Assembly (NCBI GenBank): GCA_017620315.1
Contig: JAFZQQ010000045.1
Location: 1 to 5,356 of the forward strand
DNA from: Oscillospiraceae bacterium
Lineage (GTDB): Bacteria > Bacillota > Clostridia > Oscillospirales > Oscillospiraceae
Length of the DNA stretch: 5,356 nt
Reading direction: 5' to 3'
The position numbers were made by a program, and so were the translations under genes. Under the pieces are notes generated by a model. It was not told where the DNA came from and ran no database searches. It worked only from the letters and a program-made list of their open reading frames with translations. Below are positions 4,672 to 5,356 of this stretch, one piece after another. Every line of letters starts with the position of its first letter. Position 1 is the first letter of the stretch.

Positions 4672-5356
4672 ATGAGTGGCGAAAAACGAAAAGACAAAAA
4701 GGGTCGCATTTTGTTAAGGGGTGAGAGACAGAGAGCGGATGGTAGATATGAGTATCGTTTTGTAGATGAGTGCGGAGAGCGGCAGACGATTTATAGCTGG
4801 AAGCTCGTAGAAACTGATTGCGTCCCTGTGGGCAAACGCTGTGCGACAGCGCTCCGAACCATGGAGAAGCGAGTCCAGAAAGACATTGATGACGGGATAC
4901 GCGTCAATGAAGCTGACAGAGTAACAGCGAATGAACGGTTTGATAAATGGATTGAAGACAGCAAGACCGTTTTAGATGCTGATACAATCGTTAGCTATGT
5001 ATCATTATATAATAAGCACTTTCGGGATTCGCTTGGCCGGAGAAAACTGAGAAACATCCGAAATTCTGACATAAAAAGGCTTTATTCTGATATGGTCGAT
5101 GTAAAGGGATTATCGGTTTCTACTGCGCAATCACTTAATTCAGCTGTCTCGCAAATGTTTCAAGCAGCCGTTGATGATGAGATCTTACGCAAGAACCCGG
5201 CAATAGGTGCTACATTTCGCCTATCAACTATGCATCGTGGTGAAAAAGAGGAAAAAGATGCCCTTTCGCCTAAAGAACAGGCAAGACTCCTTGAGTTTGT
5301 GAGAAAATCGCCAAGGTTTTCAAGGGTTTATAACCTTATGGTCGTCCTTTTCGGAA
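4672..5356 (+). CDS. int: Tn916-type tyrosine recombinase integrase, 3' end cut by the window edge
   Basis: This is a site-specific tyrosine recombinase that integrates and excises the element. The frame starts at ATG 4672, 8 nt after AAAGGAG, and is open for 228 codons to the edge. The N-terminal arm-binding domain (about 1-56) follows Tn916 Int as I remember it: MS-x-KR-x-D-x-KGRIL-x-x-GE-x-QR-x-DGRY, then YSWKLVETD-x-VP-x-GKR. A core-binding SAM-like domain (about 84-178) follows, ending in DDEILRKNPA. The catalytic domain starts near 197 (LSPKEQARLLEF), and the window stops at NLMVVLFG, just before the first catalytic Arg is expected (Tn916: KTGLRISE). The R-K-H-R-Y residues are therefore not visible and activity cannot be judged. 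The family is about 400 aa, so about 170 residues lie to the right, with an element end and attachment site probably soon after. Confidence 0.95.
   Translation, partial: MSGEKRKDKKGRILLRGERQRADGRYEYRFVDECGERQTIYSWKLVETDCVPVGKRCATALRTMEKRVQKDIDDGIRVNEADRVTANERFDKWIEDSKTVLDADTIVSYVSLYNKHFRDSLGRRKLRNIRNSDIKRLYSDMVDVKGLSVSTAQSLNSAVSQMFQAAVDDEILRKNPAIGATFRLSTMHRGEKEEKDALSPKEQARLLEFVRKSPRFSRVYNLMVVLFG

Overview
The window looks like the integration and DNA-processing end of an integrative and conjugative (or mobilizable) element from a low-to-mid GC Gram-positive host, most likely a gut Clostridium-type Firmicute. The reasons are strong AAAGGAG-type ribosome binding sites, consensus TTGaca/TATaat promoters, a Tn916-type xis-int pair at the right side, and a RecD2/YqaJ pair of the kind found on Firmicute mobile elements. 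The host assignment is inference. No host housekeeping gene is present.

Left part (1-3670), read right to left. A consensus promoter (3642-3670) starts a transcript with a leader of about 300 nt, full of hairpins and ending in a branched intrinsic terminator or attenuator (3380-3455). Next come a 37-aa Arg/Lys-rich small protein (3217-3330), a YqaJ-family (lambda Exo-like) exonuclease (2174-3220, ATGA overlap with the small ORF) and, 19 nt further on, a RecD2-like SF1B DNA helicase that starts at 2154. The helicase reading frame is broken at motif VI, directly after HKAQGS. At that exact point (131) the sequence switches to GTGCGAC..., the 5' end of a group II intron in sense orientation, which runs off the left edge. 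The remaining ~60 residues of the helicase are expected in a 3' exon beyond the window.

Middle (about 3700-4115): a GC-rich stretch without a convincing gene on either strand but with many perfect inverted repeats. It may be a structured RNA or a cis-acting DNA site; its role is unknown.

Right part (about 4120-5356), read left to right and visibly more AT-rich: a regulatory stretch with repeated TGTAAA motifs, a 67-aa Tn916-type excisionase (4377-4580), a separate consensus promoter (4601-4629), a hairpin covering the integrase ribosome binding site (4644-4665), and the first 228 residues of a Tn916-type tyrosine integrase (4672 to the edge). The edge cuts it just before the first catalytic arginine is expected.

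Taken together, xis/int would excise and integrate the element. The divergent operon supplies a nuclease and a helicase for processing its DNA. Expression of both arms appears to be controlled by RNA structure: a leader terminator on one side and a hidden ribosome binding site on the other. The helicase probably also depends on intron splicing.
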